NCBI RefSeq assembly: GCF_007992715.1 | Contig: NZ_BKAU01000001.1 | Location: 1,054,001-1,118,000, forward strand | Direction of reading: 5' to 3' | DNA from: Chitinophaga cymbidii | GTDB taxonomy: Bacteria > Bacteroidota > Bacteroidia > Chitinophagales > Chitinophagaceae | Length of the DNA stretch: 64,000 nt | In this document: one piece after another, positions 17,125 through 25,381 of the stretch | Position numbering within the stretch: position 1 is the stretch's first letter | Layout: each line of letters begins with the position of its first letter | Notes under the pieces: generated by a model | Database searches by the model: none | What the model was told of the DNA's origin: nothing | What the model saw: only the letters and a program-made list of their open reading frames with translations | Translations under genes and position numbers: made by a program

Positions 17125-17675
17125 GAAAAATAATTGCAGGCATCAATATGACGCTTGATGGAAATTGCGACCACACAGCGGGCATAGCGGATGATGAACT
17201 ACATCAGCATTACACCGATCTGCTGCGTAATTCAGGCATCATTTTATATGGAAGAAAAACATACCAGCTCATGGAAAGCTATTGGCCGGCTGTGGCCCAA
17301 AACCCGACCGGCAACAAATCAAACGATGAATTTGCCATAGCAATAGACAACATTCCCAAAGTTGTTTTCTCCCGTACGCTGAAAAATGTTGAATGGGAAA
17401 GCGCAACGCTGGCAAAGAAGGATATTCAGGAAGAAGTCCTAGCGCTGAAACAACAAGCAGGCAAAGACATTCTAATAGGCAGCCGGAGCCTGATCATAAC
17501 CTTATTGAACCTTGGTTTGATCGATGAATTCCAGCTCTGCGTTCACCCGGTTATAGCAGGAAAGGGATTGCAGCTCTTCGAAAATATCAGCGATAGAATA
17601 ATGCTTAAACTGATAAAAACAAAAACCTTCGCATCCGGTGTTATAGCGCTTTATTATGAGCCCCGCCAAAAATGA
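17121..17675 (+). CDS. Dihydrofolate-reductase-like (RibD C-terminal domain) family protein, second copy
   Basis: 184 residues, a distant paralogue of the gene before it. It shows the same order of motifs: MRKIIAGINMTLDGNCDH, IILYGRKTYQLMESYWP, KVVFSRTLKNVEWESATLA, DILIGSRSLIITLLNLGLID and EFQLCVHPVIAGKGLQLFE. Start and stop overlap on both sides by four bases, so the three genes 16510-18073 should be translated together. The two reductase-like proteins could pair as a heterodimer, as RibD-C domains dimerise (inference). Role unknown. Confidence 0.87.
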   Translation: MRKIIAGINMTLDGNCDHTAGIADDELHQHYTDLLRNSGIILYGRKTYQLMESYWPAVAQNPTGNKSNDEFAIAIDNIPKVVFSRTLKNVEWESATLAKKDIQEEVLALKQQAGKDILIGSRSLIITLLNLGLIDEFQLCVHPVIAGKGLQLFENISDRIMLKLIKTKTFASGVIALYYEPRQK

Positions 17676-18073
17676 CCACTCCGATGAAAATCCGCAACCT
17701 GGTTGAACTGTTTTCCATTCTTCCTGAAGACGAAAGGATCATTGTAGATGTGCTGCGGCAGATAGTCATTGAAGCGCTGCCGGAGTATTGCAAAGAGAAA
17801 ATATCATACAATGTACCCTTCTTCTATGGGCATAAAGGCATCTGTATCATATGGCCGTCAACTGTTCCTCGGGGAGGTATCAAAGAAGGCGTTCTTTTAG
17901 GTTTCTGGTATGGGAACAAACTAAATGATCGCGATGGCTTTCTGTCGCACGGCACGAACAAACAAATTTTCTATAAGATCTATCATACCCCGGAGGAGAT
18001 CGATGAAAGACCTATAAAAAAGCTTTTGAAGGAAGCGATCAAACTAGATGGCGCTTTCAGGAGAGTATCCTGA
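17672..18073 (+). CDS. DUF1801 (YdhG-like) protein
   Basis: 133 residues, near the family norm. LVELFSILPEDERIIVDVLR and IVIEALPEYCKEKISYNVPF form the N-terminal helices and first strand of the DUF1801 fold; FFYGHKGICIIWPS and VLLGFWYGNKLNDRDGFL are the following strands. The fold is shared with YdhG and the frataxin-like superfamily; the function is not established. It begins at 17672 in the last codon of the preceding gene; a second ATG at 17684 is possible. No terminator is visible before the convergent remnant at 18075. Confidence 0.8.
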   Translation: MTTPMKIRNLVELFSILPEDERIIVDVLRQIVIEALPEYCKEKISYNVPFFYGHKGICIIWPSTVPRGGIKEGVLLGFWYGNKLNDRDGFLSHGTNKQIFYKIYHTPEEIDERPIKKLLKEAIKLDGAFRRVS

Positions 18074-18074
18074 T

Positions 18075-18248
18075 TTATTCTCCGGCGGAGGCAGGGCCTA
18101 ACAGTTCTTCCAGTTTGCTGAACAGCTTCTCGCCGCGGAGGTTCTTGGCTACGATAACACCATCCGGCCCTACGAGCACGTTGGAAGGAATGGAGCGGAT
18201 GCCGTACAGCTGGCCCGTGGCATTATTCCAAAAACTAAGATCGGGATT
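18075..18248 (-). pseudogene. 3' remnant of a TlpA/thioredoxin-fold oxidoreductase gene
   Basis: The last 56 or so codons read DLSFWNNATGQLYGIRSIPS, NVLVGPDGVIVAKNLRGEK, LFSKLEELLGPASAGE, stop at 18077-18075. This is the C-terminal end of a TlpA/AhpC-TSA-like thiol-disulfide oxidoreductase, with the cis-proline segment (GIRSIPS). Upstream of about 18245 the frame stays open only through the tRNA terminator and has no catalytic CxxC, so at least two thirds of the gene is gone. The break lies about 85 bases from the 3' end of tRNA-Pro, a usual site for integration or excision, and beside the AT-rich trio at 16510-18073. Confidence 0.65.
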
Positions 18249-18276
18249 GAAGAACGCCCCCGCGGAAGTGGAAAAT

Positions 18277-18317
18277 AAAAAAGCTCCGGGAATCTTGACT
18301 GGCAAGTATCTCGGAGC
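18277..18317 (-). terminator. Terminator of the tRNA operon
   Basis: Minus-strand GCTCCG (18317-18312) pairs with CGGAGC (18288-18283); an inner CTTG/CAAG pairing extends the structure, and six T residues follow on the minus strand (18282-18277). It lies 15 bases beyond the tRNA-Pro 3' end. Confidence 0.65.
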
Positions 18318-18331
18318 ATTTTTAAAGCTTG

Positions 18332-18406
18332 TCGGGATGGCAAGATTCGAACTTGCGACCTCCTGGTCCCAAACCAGGCGCGATGACCGGACTACGCTAC
18401 ATCCCG
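18332..18406 (-). tRNA. tRNA-Pro (anticodon TGG)
   Basis: Read on the minus strand, the acceptor arms CGGGATG and CATCCCG pair fully with discriminator A. The anticodon arm is CCTGG-TTTGGGA-CCAGG, giving anticodon TGG, and the T arm contains the invariant GTTCGAATC. CCA is not encoded. 75 nt. It follows tRNA-Ser by 12 bases and shares its transcript. Confidence 0.95.
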
Positions 18407-18418
18407 TACCTTTTTAAG

Positions 18419-18507
<89 letters not shown>

Positions 18508-18524
18508 TACGCTTTGCAGGGCTG

Positions 18525-18555
18525 CAAAAATAGGAATTATTTGCAACTTTCCAAA
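18525..18555 (-). promoter_or_regulatory. Consensus Bacteroidota promoter for the tRNA operon
   Basis: On the minus strand TTTG (18555-18552) is followed after exactly 19 bases by TATTTTTG (18532-18525), matching the -33/-7 consensus TTTG-N19-TAnnTTTG. The predicted start would be about 10-15 bases before the 5' end of tRNA-Ser. Confidence 0.75.
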
Positions 18556-18603
18556 AGTGCCGGAAACATTTTAAAAAGAGCTTTCCGGCTGATAATGAGC
18601 GGT

Positions 18604-18643
18604 AAAAAAGAAACCGGTGCAGCAAAATAAGCAGCTGCACCGG
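18604..18643 (-). terminator. Strong rho-independent terminator downstream of the M13 peptidase gene
   Basis: CCGGTGCAGC (18614-18623) and GCTGCACCGG (18634-18643) form a perfect ten-pair stem with a ten-base loop; on the minus strand it runs into TTTCTTTTTT (18613-18604). It should end the M13 peptidase transcript about 130 bases after the stop codon and insulate the tRNA promoter. Confidence 0.8.
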
Positions 18644-18725
18644 CGATTGCCATTTGGGGTTAGAATGATGGACAGGCCGTTTGTGATGACAGCCCAAAGA
18701 TCTAACACCCATCAATATTTGTAAA

Positions 18726-18762
18726 GCGTATTACTACTGAATTTCAATGAGTAGAAATACGC
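18726..18762 (-). other. Long 3' UTR stem-loop after the M13 peptidase gene
   Basis: GCGTATT-A-CTACT (18726-18738) pairs with AGTAG-A-AATACGC (18750-18762), twelve pairs with one A/A mismatch and an 11-base loop, ten bases after the peptidase stop. Only a short TTTA follows on the minus strand. It could protect the mRNA 3' end or act as a weak first terminator. Confidence 0.45.
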
Positions 18763-18772
18763 AAAATTCATT

Positions 18773-20821
18773 TTACCAGATCACCACGCGGCTCGCGGCG
18801 GGCAGTACCATCTTCGATCCTTCGCCGCAGCTCCAGGCTTCCGCGAACTCGGCCATGTGCGGCAGCGGGCCGTTGATCCGGTAGCGCGCGGGGGAATGCG
18901 GGTCTGTCTGGATCTGGTTGCGCAGCCCGGCTTCGGTGATATTGGCATGCCAAACCTGCGCCCAGCCGAGGAAGAACCGTTGCTTCCAGTTATACCCGTC
19001 GATCAGGGCAGGCTCTTCCTTGCCTTCCAGGGATTTTTTCAGGGCATAATAAGCCAGCGTCAGGCCGCCGAGGTCGGCGATGTTCTCACCGATGGTGAGC
19101 GCGCCGTTGATGGAGAAGCCCGGCATCGCCTCCAGCCCGCTGAAGTAGGTGATATATTTTCTAGCCAGGGTGTCGAAGTTCTGGCGGTCCTGATCGGTCC
19201 ACCAGTTCTTCAGGTTGCCTTCGGCATCGAACTGTGAGCCCTGGTCATCGAAGCCATGCGTGAATTCGTGGCCGATCACTGCTATGATACCGCCGTAGTT
19301 GATGGCATCGTCCGCATCAGGATTGAAGAACGGCGGCTGCAGGATGCCCGCGGGGAACACCACTTCGTTGTTCAGCGGGTTGTAGTAAGCGTTCACCGTC
19401 TGCGGCGTCATCAGCCATTCTGATTTGTCCACTTCCTTGCCGATCTTTTTGATGGCCTCCTTGTGGCGGAACAACGCAGCGCTGACTACGCTTTCGAACA
19501 GTTTGTCCTTCTCCACGTCGATGCTGGAATAATCCTTCCATTTATCCGGGTAGCCGATCTTGTAGGTGAAGGCCTGCAGCTTCTTGTGGGCCATTTTCTT
19601 GGTGGAATCGCTCATCCAAGTAAGTTTGTCGATGCGCTCCCCGTATACGGCGCGCACGTTCTCGATCATCTGGGATACTTTCTCCTTGCTGGATTCCGGG
19701 AAATATTGCTTCGCGAACAGCTTGCCCAGCGGCATGCCGAGCATACCGTCGGTGGAGCGGATAGCGCGTTCCACGCGGGGGCGCTGCGCCTTGCGGCCGG
19801 TCATCACCGTACCGAAGAAGCGGAAGTCCTCGTCGTCGAACTGCTTCGGCAGGTAGCCGGCAAAGCGGCTCAGCAGCTGGAAGCGGGTATATGTCTTTAA
19901 CGTTTCGATGGGCGTGGCTTTCAGCAATTGCCCGCCTTTGGAGATATAATTCTTGTTCTGGAGGATGAGGGTGTCTGTTTTAACATCCTGCTCATCCGCG
20001 AAAGCTTTCCAGTCGAAGGCCGGCGCGAGGGTGGACAGCTCGCTGAAAGCGATCTTGTTATAGGTCTTCACCGGGTCGCGCAGCTCCACGTTGGTGAGCT
20101 GCAGTTTCGCCAGCGCTGTTTCAAAAGCGAGGATGGTGGCGCCGGGGTTGGCGTCTGTGAAACCCGCCATGGAGAACATTTTGTCCACATGCCCCTGGAA
20201 CTCCTTCCGCACATTTTCGGTGCTGGAATCGGTCCTTTCATAGTAGCTGCGCTCACCGAGGCTCAGCCCGTCCTGCCCGCCGTACACGGCGTTCATTTTG
20301 CTGTTGCGCGCATCGGCTTCCACGCCAAAGCCCGCCCAGGTGCTCACGCCGATCTGCTGCAGCTCGCCGCAGACCTTCGCCCAGTCTTCCAGGGTGGTAA
20401 CGCCGTTGATCTTGTCCAGGTAAGGCTTCAGCGGCTCCAGGCCACGCTTTTCAATGGTTGTTGTGTCCAGGAAAGCGGTGTAATAGTCTGCAATCTGCTG
20501 TTCTTCGGAGCCTTTGGACAGGCCGGTGCGTTTGGCGATCTCCAGGATGATGCCTTTGAGGCGTACTTCCTTGTTTTCCTTGTCCAGTATGTTAAACGCG
20601 CCCCAGCGGCTGTCTGTGCCGGGAATAGGATTGGCCTTCTTCCAGTTCGCATTGGCAAAGCCGTCGAAATCCTCGCAGGGACTGATGGACTTGTCAATGG
20701 AAGTAGTGTCAAAGGCCGGGATTTTGGCTGTCTTGTCCGGACTGGCCGTATTACAGGCGGCACAGGCAGCGAGCGCCAGTGCGGCCAGCATATGCCTGCC
20801 GGCAGGTTTGTTTTGATGCAT
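18773..20821 (-). CDS. M13 family metallopeptidase (PepO/neprilysin-like) lipoprotein
   Basis: 682 residues from the ATG at 20821; the frame is open for 34 more codons upstream, but MHQNKPAGRHMLAALALAAC is the lipoprotein signal (lipobox AACAAC). M13 enzymes are zinc endopeptidases cutting short peptides. N-terminal lobe DTTSIDKSISPCEDFDGFAN; catalytic lobe with NAYYNPLNNEVVFPAGILQP, zinc site H518-E519-F-T-H522 in VIGHEFTHGFDDQG, third ligand Glu579 in GENIADLGGL and the C-terminal W of the family. All catalytic residues are present, so it should be active, anchored outside the cytoplasm. Transcribed alone, ending in a hairpin and strong terminator. Confidence 0.95.
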   Translation of the reverse strand: MHQNKPAGRHMLAALALAACAACNTASPDKTAKIPAFDTTSIDKSISPCEDFDGFANANWKKANPIPGTDSRWGAFNILDKENKEVRLKGIILEIAKRTGLSKGSEEQQIADYYTAFLDTTTIEKRGLEPLKPYLDKINGVTTLEDWAKVCGELQQIGVSTWAGFGVEADARNSKMNAVYGGQDGLSLGERSYYERTDSSTENVRKEFQGHVDKMFSMAGFTDANPGATILAFETALAKLQLTNVELRDPVKTYNKIAFSELSTLAPAFDWKAFADEQDVKTDTLILQNKNYISKGGQLLKATPIETLKTYTRFQLLSRFAGYLPKQFDDEDFRFFGTVMTGRKAQRPRVERAIRSTDGMLGMPLGKLFAKQYFPESSKEKVSQMIENVRAVYGERIDKLTWMSDSTKKMAHKKLQAFTYKIGYPDKWKDYSSIDVEKDKLFESVVSAALFRHKEAIKKIGKEVDKSEWLMTPQTVNAYYNPLNNEVVFPAGILQPPFFNPDADDAINYGGIIAVIGHEFTHGFDDQGSQFDAEGNLKNWWTDQDRQNFDTLARKYITYFSGLEAMPGFSINGALTIGENIADLGGLTLAYYALKKSLEGKEEPALIDGYNWKQRFFLGWAQVWHANITEAGLRNQIQTDPHSPARYRINGPLPHMAEFAEAWSCGEGSKMVLPAASRVVIW

Positions 20822-21025
20822 ATCTATCAGGTTTAGTCCGATAAATTTATTGAAGATTGCGCATTTATGAGCATATTGATTGGATAAACGGCAGGATCGC
20901 TGGCCCGGCCGCCGTTGTGTCACTCCCTTCAGCGGCCGTATTTCTCTTCACCGGAATGCCAGGCGCCGCCAGCTGTATTGCCAATGGTTTGTGCCTCCCG
21001 GCTACTTCTTCCCCCATATAATTCG

Positions 21026-21033
21026 TAGGTTTG
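21026..21033 (+). promoter_or_regulatory. Possible -7 promoter element
   Basis: TAGGTTTG matches TAnnTTTG and lies 20 bases before the ATG at 21054. No TTTG lies at the usual 19-base distance upstream, so support is partial. Confidence 0.3.
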
Positions 21034-21053
21034 CAGGGTAAACGTTTTTGCTT

Positions 21054-21572
21054 ATGTCCTTTTCTTTTGGCCTGTTCCGTTTCCTTACGTATGGCAATAT
21101 TTTCGTGGTCGGGCTTTTTATGTTGCTGATGCTGATGGCCATGCTGGTGGCGCCTTCCATGACCTCTGTGGTGATCTCGCTGATGATATCCGGTGTTGTG
21201 CTGTACCATAACATCCTTTGCCTGCAGCTGCAACGCAGCACTATGGAGCCTTCCGTGCCGCTGAAAAGGAATTTCCCCCCGCTGCTGATCATTGTCAGTG
21301 TGCTGAGCTTCATTTACAGCATGTTCGTGTTCAGCACGGTCATCGAAATGGCAAGACTGTCTTCCGGCGAATTTGCGAAAATGACGATGGGCGGGCAGAT
21401 GAAGCAGGAAGAGGTGACCGCTGAAATGCTGGATACGATCCGTAAAACCGTGCTCGTACTCTTTGGCATCCACGGCCTGGCCATCGCCGCCAACTGCGTC
21501 CTGTCCAGCGTCTTCCTCAATAAGTGGAAGAAAGAACGGCAGGAGGAGAACGATTCATTCCTTGATATTTAA
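21054..21572 (+). CDS. Small integral membrane protein of unknown function
   Basis: 172 residues from the ATG at 21054 (MSFSFGLFRFLTYGN). Hydrophobic segments at about 13-35 (IFVVGLFMLLMLMAMLV), 38-58 (SVVISLMISGVVLYHNILCL), 77-97 (PPLLIIVSVLSFIYSMFVF) and 138-158 (VLVLFGIHGLAIAANCVLSS) predict four transmembrane helices, with a polar loop (SSGEFAKMTMGGQMKQEEV) before the last and a basic/acidic C-terminal tail. I do not recognise a domain. It precedes rarA by 15 bases on the same strand and is probably cotranscribed with it. Confidence 0.7.
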   Translation: MSFSFGLFRFLTYGNIFVVGLFMLLMLMAMLVAPSMTSVVISLMISGVVLYHNILCLQLQRSTMEPSVPLKRNFPPLLIIVSVLSFIYSMFVFSTVIEMARLSSGEFAKMTMGGQMKQEEVTAEMLDTIRKTVLVLFGIHGLAIAANCVLSSVFLNKWKKERQEENDSFLDI

Positions 21573-21587
21573 ACCCGGTATAGCATC

Positions 21588-22847
21588 ATGCGCGCACCAT
21601 TGGCGGAAAGATTGAGACCCGCTTCCCTGAACGACCTGGTGGGACAGGAACACCTCACCGGCCAGGGCAGCATCCTGCAAAAAGCAATACAGCAGGGCAA
21701 AGTACCTTCCATGATCCTCTGGGGGCCGCCGGGCGTGGGCAAGACCACCATCGCCAATATCATCGCCAATTCCCTGCAGGTGCCGTTCTACACCCTCAGC
21801 GCCATTTCTTCCGGCGTGAAAGACATCCGCGAGGTGATCGACCTGGCCAAACAGCGCCATGCCGTGTTGTTCATCGATGAGATACACCGGTTCAACAAAT
21901 CGCAGCAGGATGCGCTGCTGGGCGCCGTGGAAAAGGGCATCATCACGCTGATCGGCGCTACCACGGAAAATCCTTCCTTTGAAGTGAATGCGGCCTTGCT
22001 CTCCCGCTGCCAGGTATATGTGCTCAAACCGCTCGGCGAAGCGCAGCTCCGGCAGCTGCTGGATCAGGCCATGCAGAAAGATGAGTGGCTGGCCTCCAAA
22101 AAGATCGAGCTGAAGGAAACCGAAGCGCTCTTCAATATCGCCGGCGGCGATGCCCGCAAGCTGCTGAACCTCTTTGAGCTGGTGGTAGACACCCTTTGGG
22201 AAGAAGACCCCATCATCTTCACCAATGAAAAAGTGATGGAGATCGCGCAGCAGCGGGTGGCTATTTACGATAAAAGCGGGGAACAGCATTACGACATCAT
22301 CTCGGCATTCATCAAATCCATCCGCGGCAGCGATCCGAATGCCGCCGTTTACTGGCTGGCGCGGATGATAGAAGGCGGTGAAGATGTGAAATTCATTGCG
22401 CGGCGGATGGTGATCCTCGCATCGGAGGATGTGGGCAACGCCAACCCCAACGCGCTTTTGCTCGCTACCAGCTGTTTCCAGGCCGTGAACCTCATCGGTC
22501 ATCCCGAAGCCCGTATCATTTTATCGCAATGCGCTACTTACCTCGCGTCCTCGCCCAAAAGCAACGCCTCCTACATGGCTATCGGCGCGGCACAGGGGCT
22601 GGTATCGCAAACCGGCGACCTGCCGGTACCGCTCCATATCCGCAACGCCCCCACGAAGCTGATGAAGCAGCAGGGATATGGAAAAGGATATGAATACTCG
22701 CATAGTTACGAGAACAATTTCTCCATGCAGGAATATCTGCCCGATGCCATCAAAGGCACTAAACTCTATGATCCGGGGAAGAACCCGCGGGAAGATGAGC
22801 TGCGGAGGTATCTGAAGGCGCTCTGGAAAGAGAAGTACGGGTATTGA
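21588..22847 (+). CDS. rarA: Replication-associated recombination protein A (RarA/MgsA), AAA+ ATPase
   Basis: 419 residues, normal length. N-terminal LAERLRPASLNDLVGQEHLT, Walker A GPPGVGKTT (about 46-54), Walker B LFIDEIHRFNKSQQDALLGA, sensor 1 LIGATTENPSFEVN with Arg finger LLSRC. The C-terminal MgsA tetramerisation part includes SAFIKSIRGSDPNAAVYWLA, RRMVILASEDVGNANPNALL and YSHSYENNFSMQEYLPD. RarA acts at stalled replication forks and interacts with the clamp loader, SSB and DNA ends. It stands 15 bases after the membrane-protein gene and is convergent with pbpC. Confidence 0.96.
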   Translation: MRAPLAERLRPASLNDLVGQEHLTGQGSILQKAIQQGKVPSMILWGPPGVGKTTIANIIANSLQVPFYTLSAISSGVKDIREVIDLAKQRHAVLFIDEIHRFNKSQQDALLGAVEKGIITLIGATTENPSFEVNAALLSRCQVYVLKPLGEAQLRQLLDQAMQKDEWLASKKIELKETEALFNIAGGDARKLLNLFELVVDTLWEEDPIIFTNEKVMEIAQQRVAIYDKSGEQHYDIISAFIKSIRGSDPNAAVYWLARMIEGGEDVKFIARRMVILASEDVGNANPNALLLATSCFQAVNLIGHPEARIILSQCATYLASSPKSNASYMAIGAAQGLVSQTGDLPVPLHIRNAPTKLMKQQGYGKGYEYSHSYENNFSMQEYLPDAIKGTKLYDPGKNPREDELRRYLKALWKEKYGY

Positions 22848-22914
22848 TCCGGAAAACGCCGGAGAAAAAGCAGGCGGTTGCGGCCGGCCATGAAAATTAC
22901 AGCATTTCATCCGG

Positions 22915-25305
22915 TCACTTTTCCTTCTCCAATATTTCAAACGTCTGCCGCACCTGTTCCCCATCATCATCTACAATCGTAATAACATGCTTCCCCGCGG
23001 ACGGCCGCAAAGGCATCTGGTGGAAATCCGTTGTTGTACCTACAAATGCATTATCCAGGTGCCAGAAGATCCTTGCGCCGGGATGCCGGTGCGTGGCTTT
23101 GAACACCGTTTGCCCCCGCGATCCGTCCAGCTCCACGGGTACGTATATGCGTGCCTGTGGCCTCGGGTAGATCAGCTCCATCGAACGCCCCTGCTCCGTT
23201 TCCGTGATGCATCCCGGTTTCCAGGGTGGTAATGCGGCATAGCTGTGGGTAGCTTTGTAATAATGTTCCATCGCCGGCGGCAATACGAACCAGGGTTTAT
23301 GCTGCATGCGGTGAGGCGGCTCACAGTCCGCCGTAACGCGGTAGCGGCCGGTGGCGTCCAGGTGTATCAGCTGGTGATACGGACAAACAGCGGAGCGCAA
23401 GCCCGCGGCGGGAACGGCCAGCATATCCGCGTCTCCGCAATATTCCCCGGCGCGGTAGCCGCTTTGCCGGCATACCGCAATATTCCGCAGTTTGGCAACC
23501 GGCGCGGGAAAAGAACCAGAGGTACGCAGCAACCGGAAAATATCGAACATCACCGGAGCGGCGGTGGAGATGCCCGTCAATCCCGGCCGGCCTTCGCCGT
23601 CCGCATTCCCCACCCATACGCCTACCACATGCTGCGGCGTTACCCCGATGGCCCATCCATCCCTGAAACCAAAGCTGGTGCCCGTTTTCCAGGCGATCCG
23701 CTTCGATGATGAAAATTGCTGCCACACAAATTCCTCACCGGGCCGCATCACTTCCTCCATCGCCTGAAAGGCATACCAGATGGCGCTTGCATCCAGCAGG
23801 CCGTATTGCGACGGCACATGCCGCGAGGGCAGCGTAACATCGGGACGGTAACCGGGAGCATGATAATCATCCGCATCGTATTTTCCGTTGTACTGTTCCA
23901 GGTGCAGCATGGTGCGGGCGAGGCTGGCATATACGCCGGCCAGCTCCCACAGCGAGGTTTCGCCGCCGCCGAGTATCATGGAGAGACCGTAATGATAAGC
24001 GGGTTTGCTCATGGTGCTGATGCCCAGCTTTCGCAGCAGCAGCAAAAAGCGCTCTGAACGGTACTGCTGCAGCATGCGCACGGCGGGAATGTTCAATGAG
24101 CGCGCCAGCGCCTGCGAGGCGGGCACTGCGCCGTCGTACCCGAGGTCAAAGTTTTGCGGAACGTATCCGCCCATCTGCGTGGGAACGTCCGCCACGAGCG
24201 TGTGCGGCAGCAGGAGGCCGTCGTTCAGCATGGCTGCGTACAGCAGGGGTTTCAGTGTGCTGCCGGGACTGCGGGGCGCCTGTATCACGTCCACATAACT
24301 TTCCATTTCAGGATCGGCGGGATCATACACATTGCCAACGTATGCCAGCGCCAGGCCGGTTTCCACGTCCAGCACCAGCGCGGCGGCATTGTTGATGCCG
24401 TTGGCCCTGAACTGGCGGTGATGACGCAGGAGGATGTCGTTCACATTTTCCTGCAGCTCGCCGTTCAGCGAAGAGCGAAGCCGTGTAGGCGCTTCCGTTG
24501 GATGCTTTTTATAGTCGGCCCGGAAACGGTCGAGCAGGTGCGGTGCGAGCTGGGGTAAGGGATGCGGTTTGTCGGGCAGCGGTTCGATGGATGACAAAGC
24601 GCAGGTGGCGCTGTCGATCGTACCGTTTTGCCAGAGTTTTTTCAGCAGATCATTTCGTTTACGCATGAGCGTTGTACGGTTCCTGCCCGGATGGATCAGC
24701 GCGGGGCTGTTCGGTAATACGGCCAGGGTAGCCGTTTCGGCCCATGAAAGCTGGTTGGCGTTCCGGCCATAGTAGCGCCAGGCCGCCGCTTCCAGCCCTA
24801 CTACGTTTCCGCCGAAGGGTGCATTTCCGGCGTATAAAGCAAGGATACTTTTCTTTGAACGGGAGAATTCCAGTCTGGTGGCCATCAGCATTTCTATCGC
24901 CTTTTGCCACAGGTTGCGTGGTTTGTTGCGATAGAGGCGGACCACCTGCATGGTAATGGTGCTCGCGCCGCTGACCACGCGGCCGCCGGAAATATTCTGC
25001 CGGATGGCTCTGCCGAGTGAAAGGGGATCTACGCCCCAGTGGTAATGAAAACGTTTGTCCTCATACGCCAGAATGCATTTTTCAAACTTCTCGGGCACCT
25101 GTTTGTCCGCCGGAAAGCGCCACTGCCCGTCAGATGCGATAGTGGCGCCGAGCAGTTCGCCTTTGCTGTCTTCCAGCACGAAAGACGTAGGTGAAAGAAA
25201 GAGCTTGCGGGGCAGCATGAAATAATAAGCGATCAGCAGCACCGCGAGGATGCCTAACCGCCATTTTCGTTTGATCGCCCATTGTTTAAAGCGCATCCAT
25301 TTCAT
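22915..25305 (-). CDS. pbpC: Penicillin-binding protein 1C (bifunctional transglycosylase/transpeptidase)
   Basis: 796 residues. A cytoplasmic basic N-terminus and one membrane anchor (about 18-32, LGILAVLLIAYYFML) lead into the GT51 transglycosylase with catalytic Glu82 in AYEDKRFHYHWG and later SGASTITMQVVRLYRN. The transpeptidase has Ser349 in SPGSTLKP, then SLN (ALARSLNIPAVRM) and KTG at 540 (AWKTGTSFGF). The C-terminal PBP1C-specific domain ends VDDDGEQVRQTFEILEK. The enzyme polymerises and may crosslink peptidoglycan. The alpha-2-macroglobulin gene directly upstream on the same strand is the conserved partner of pbpC in Gram-negatives. Confidence 0.95.
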   Translation of the reverse strand: MKWMRFKQWAIKRKWRLGILAVLLIAYYFMLPRKLFLSPTSFVLEDSKGELLGATIASDGQWRFPADKQVPEKFEKCILAYEDKRFHYHWGVDPLSLGRAIRQNISGGRVVSGASTITMQVVRLYRNKPRNLWQKAIEMLMATRLEFSRSKKSILALYAGNAPFGGNVVGLEAAAWRYYGRNANQLSWAETATLAVLPNSPALIHPGRNRTTLMRKRNDLLKKLWQNGTIDSATCALSSIEPLPDKPHPLPQLAPHLLDRFRADYKKHPTEAPTRLRSSLNGELQENVNDILLRHHRQFRANGINNAAALVLDVETGLALAYVGNVYDPADPEMESYVDVIQAPRSPGSTLKPLLYAAMLNDGLLLPHTLVADVPTQMGGYVPQNFDLGYDGAVPASQALARSLNIPAVRMLQQYRSERFLLLLRKLGISTMSKPAYHYGLSMILGGGETSLWELAGVYASLARTMLHLEQYNGKYDADDYHAPGYRPDVTLPSRHVPSQYGLLDASAIWYAFQAMEEVMRPGEEFVWQQFSSSKRIAWKTGTSFGFRDGWAIGVTPQHVVGVWVGNADGEGRPGLTGISTAAPVMFDIFRLLRTSGSFPAPVAKLRNIAVCRQSGYRAGEYCGDADMLAVPAAGLRSAVCPYHQLIHLDATGRYRVTADCEPPHRMQHKPWFVLPPAMEHYYKATHSYAALPPWKPGCITETEQGRSMELIYPRPQARIYVPVELDGSRGQTVFKATHRHPGARIFWHLDNAFVGTTTDFHQMPLRPSAGKHVITIVDDDGEQVRQTFEILEKEK

Positions 25306-25322
25306 AATCTGCTATCGCAACA

Positions 25323-25346
25323 GCGCCGGAGCATGTACTCCGGCGC
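25323..25346. other. GC-rich hairpin between alpha-2-macroglobulin and pbpC genes
   Basis: GCGCCGGAG (25323-25331) and CTCCGGCGC (25338-25346) pair perfectly around a six-base loop. On the plus strand TTTTT follows at 25351-25355, but no plus-strand gene uses it; on the minus strand it stands inside the A2M-pbpC unit, where A residues precede it and no T tract follows. It may reduce read-through into pbpC or stabilise the upstream mRNA. Confidence 0.45.
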
Positions 25347-25381
25347 CCTGTTTTTAGTTTTTACCTGACACGCTATTACAG

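Noticed and set aside
16366..18406. Attachment-site repeats bounding an integrative element at tRNA-Pro
   Set aside because: A short CATCCCGT match at about 16368 resembles the 5' side of the tRNA only and no integrase is present.
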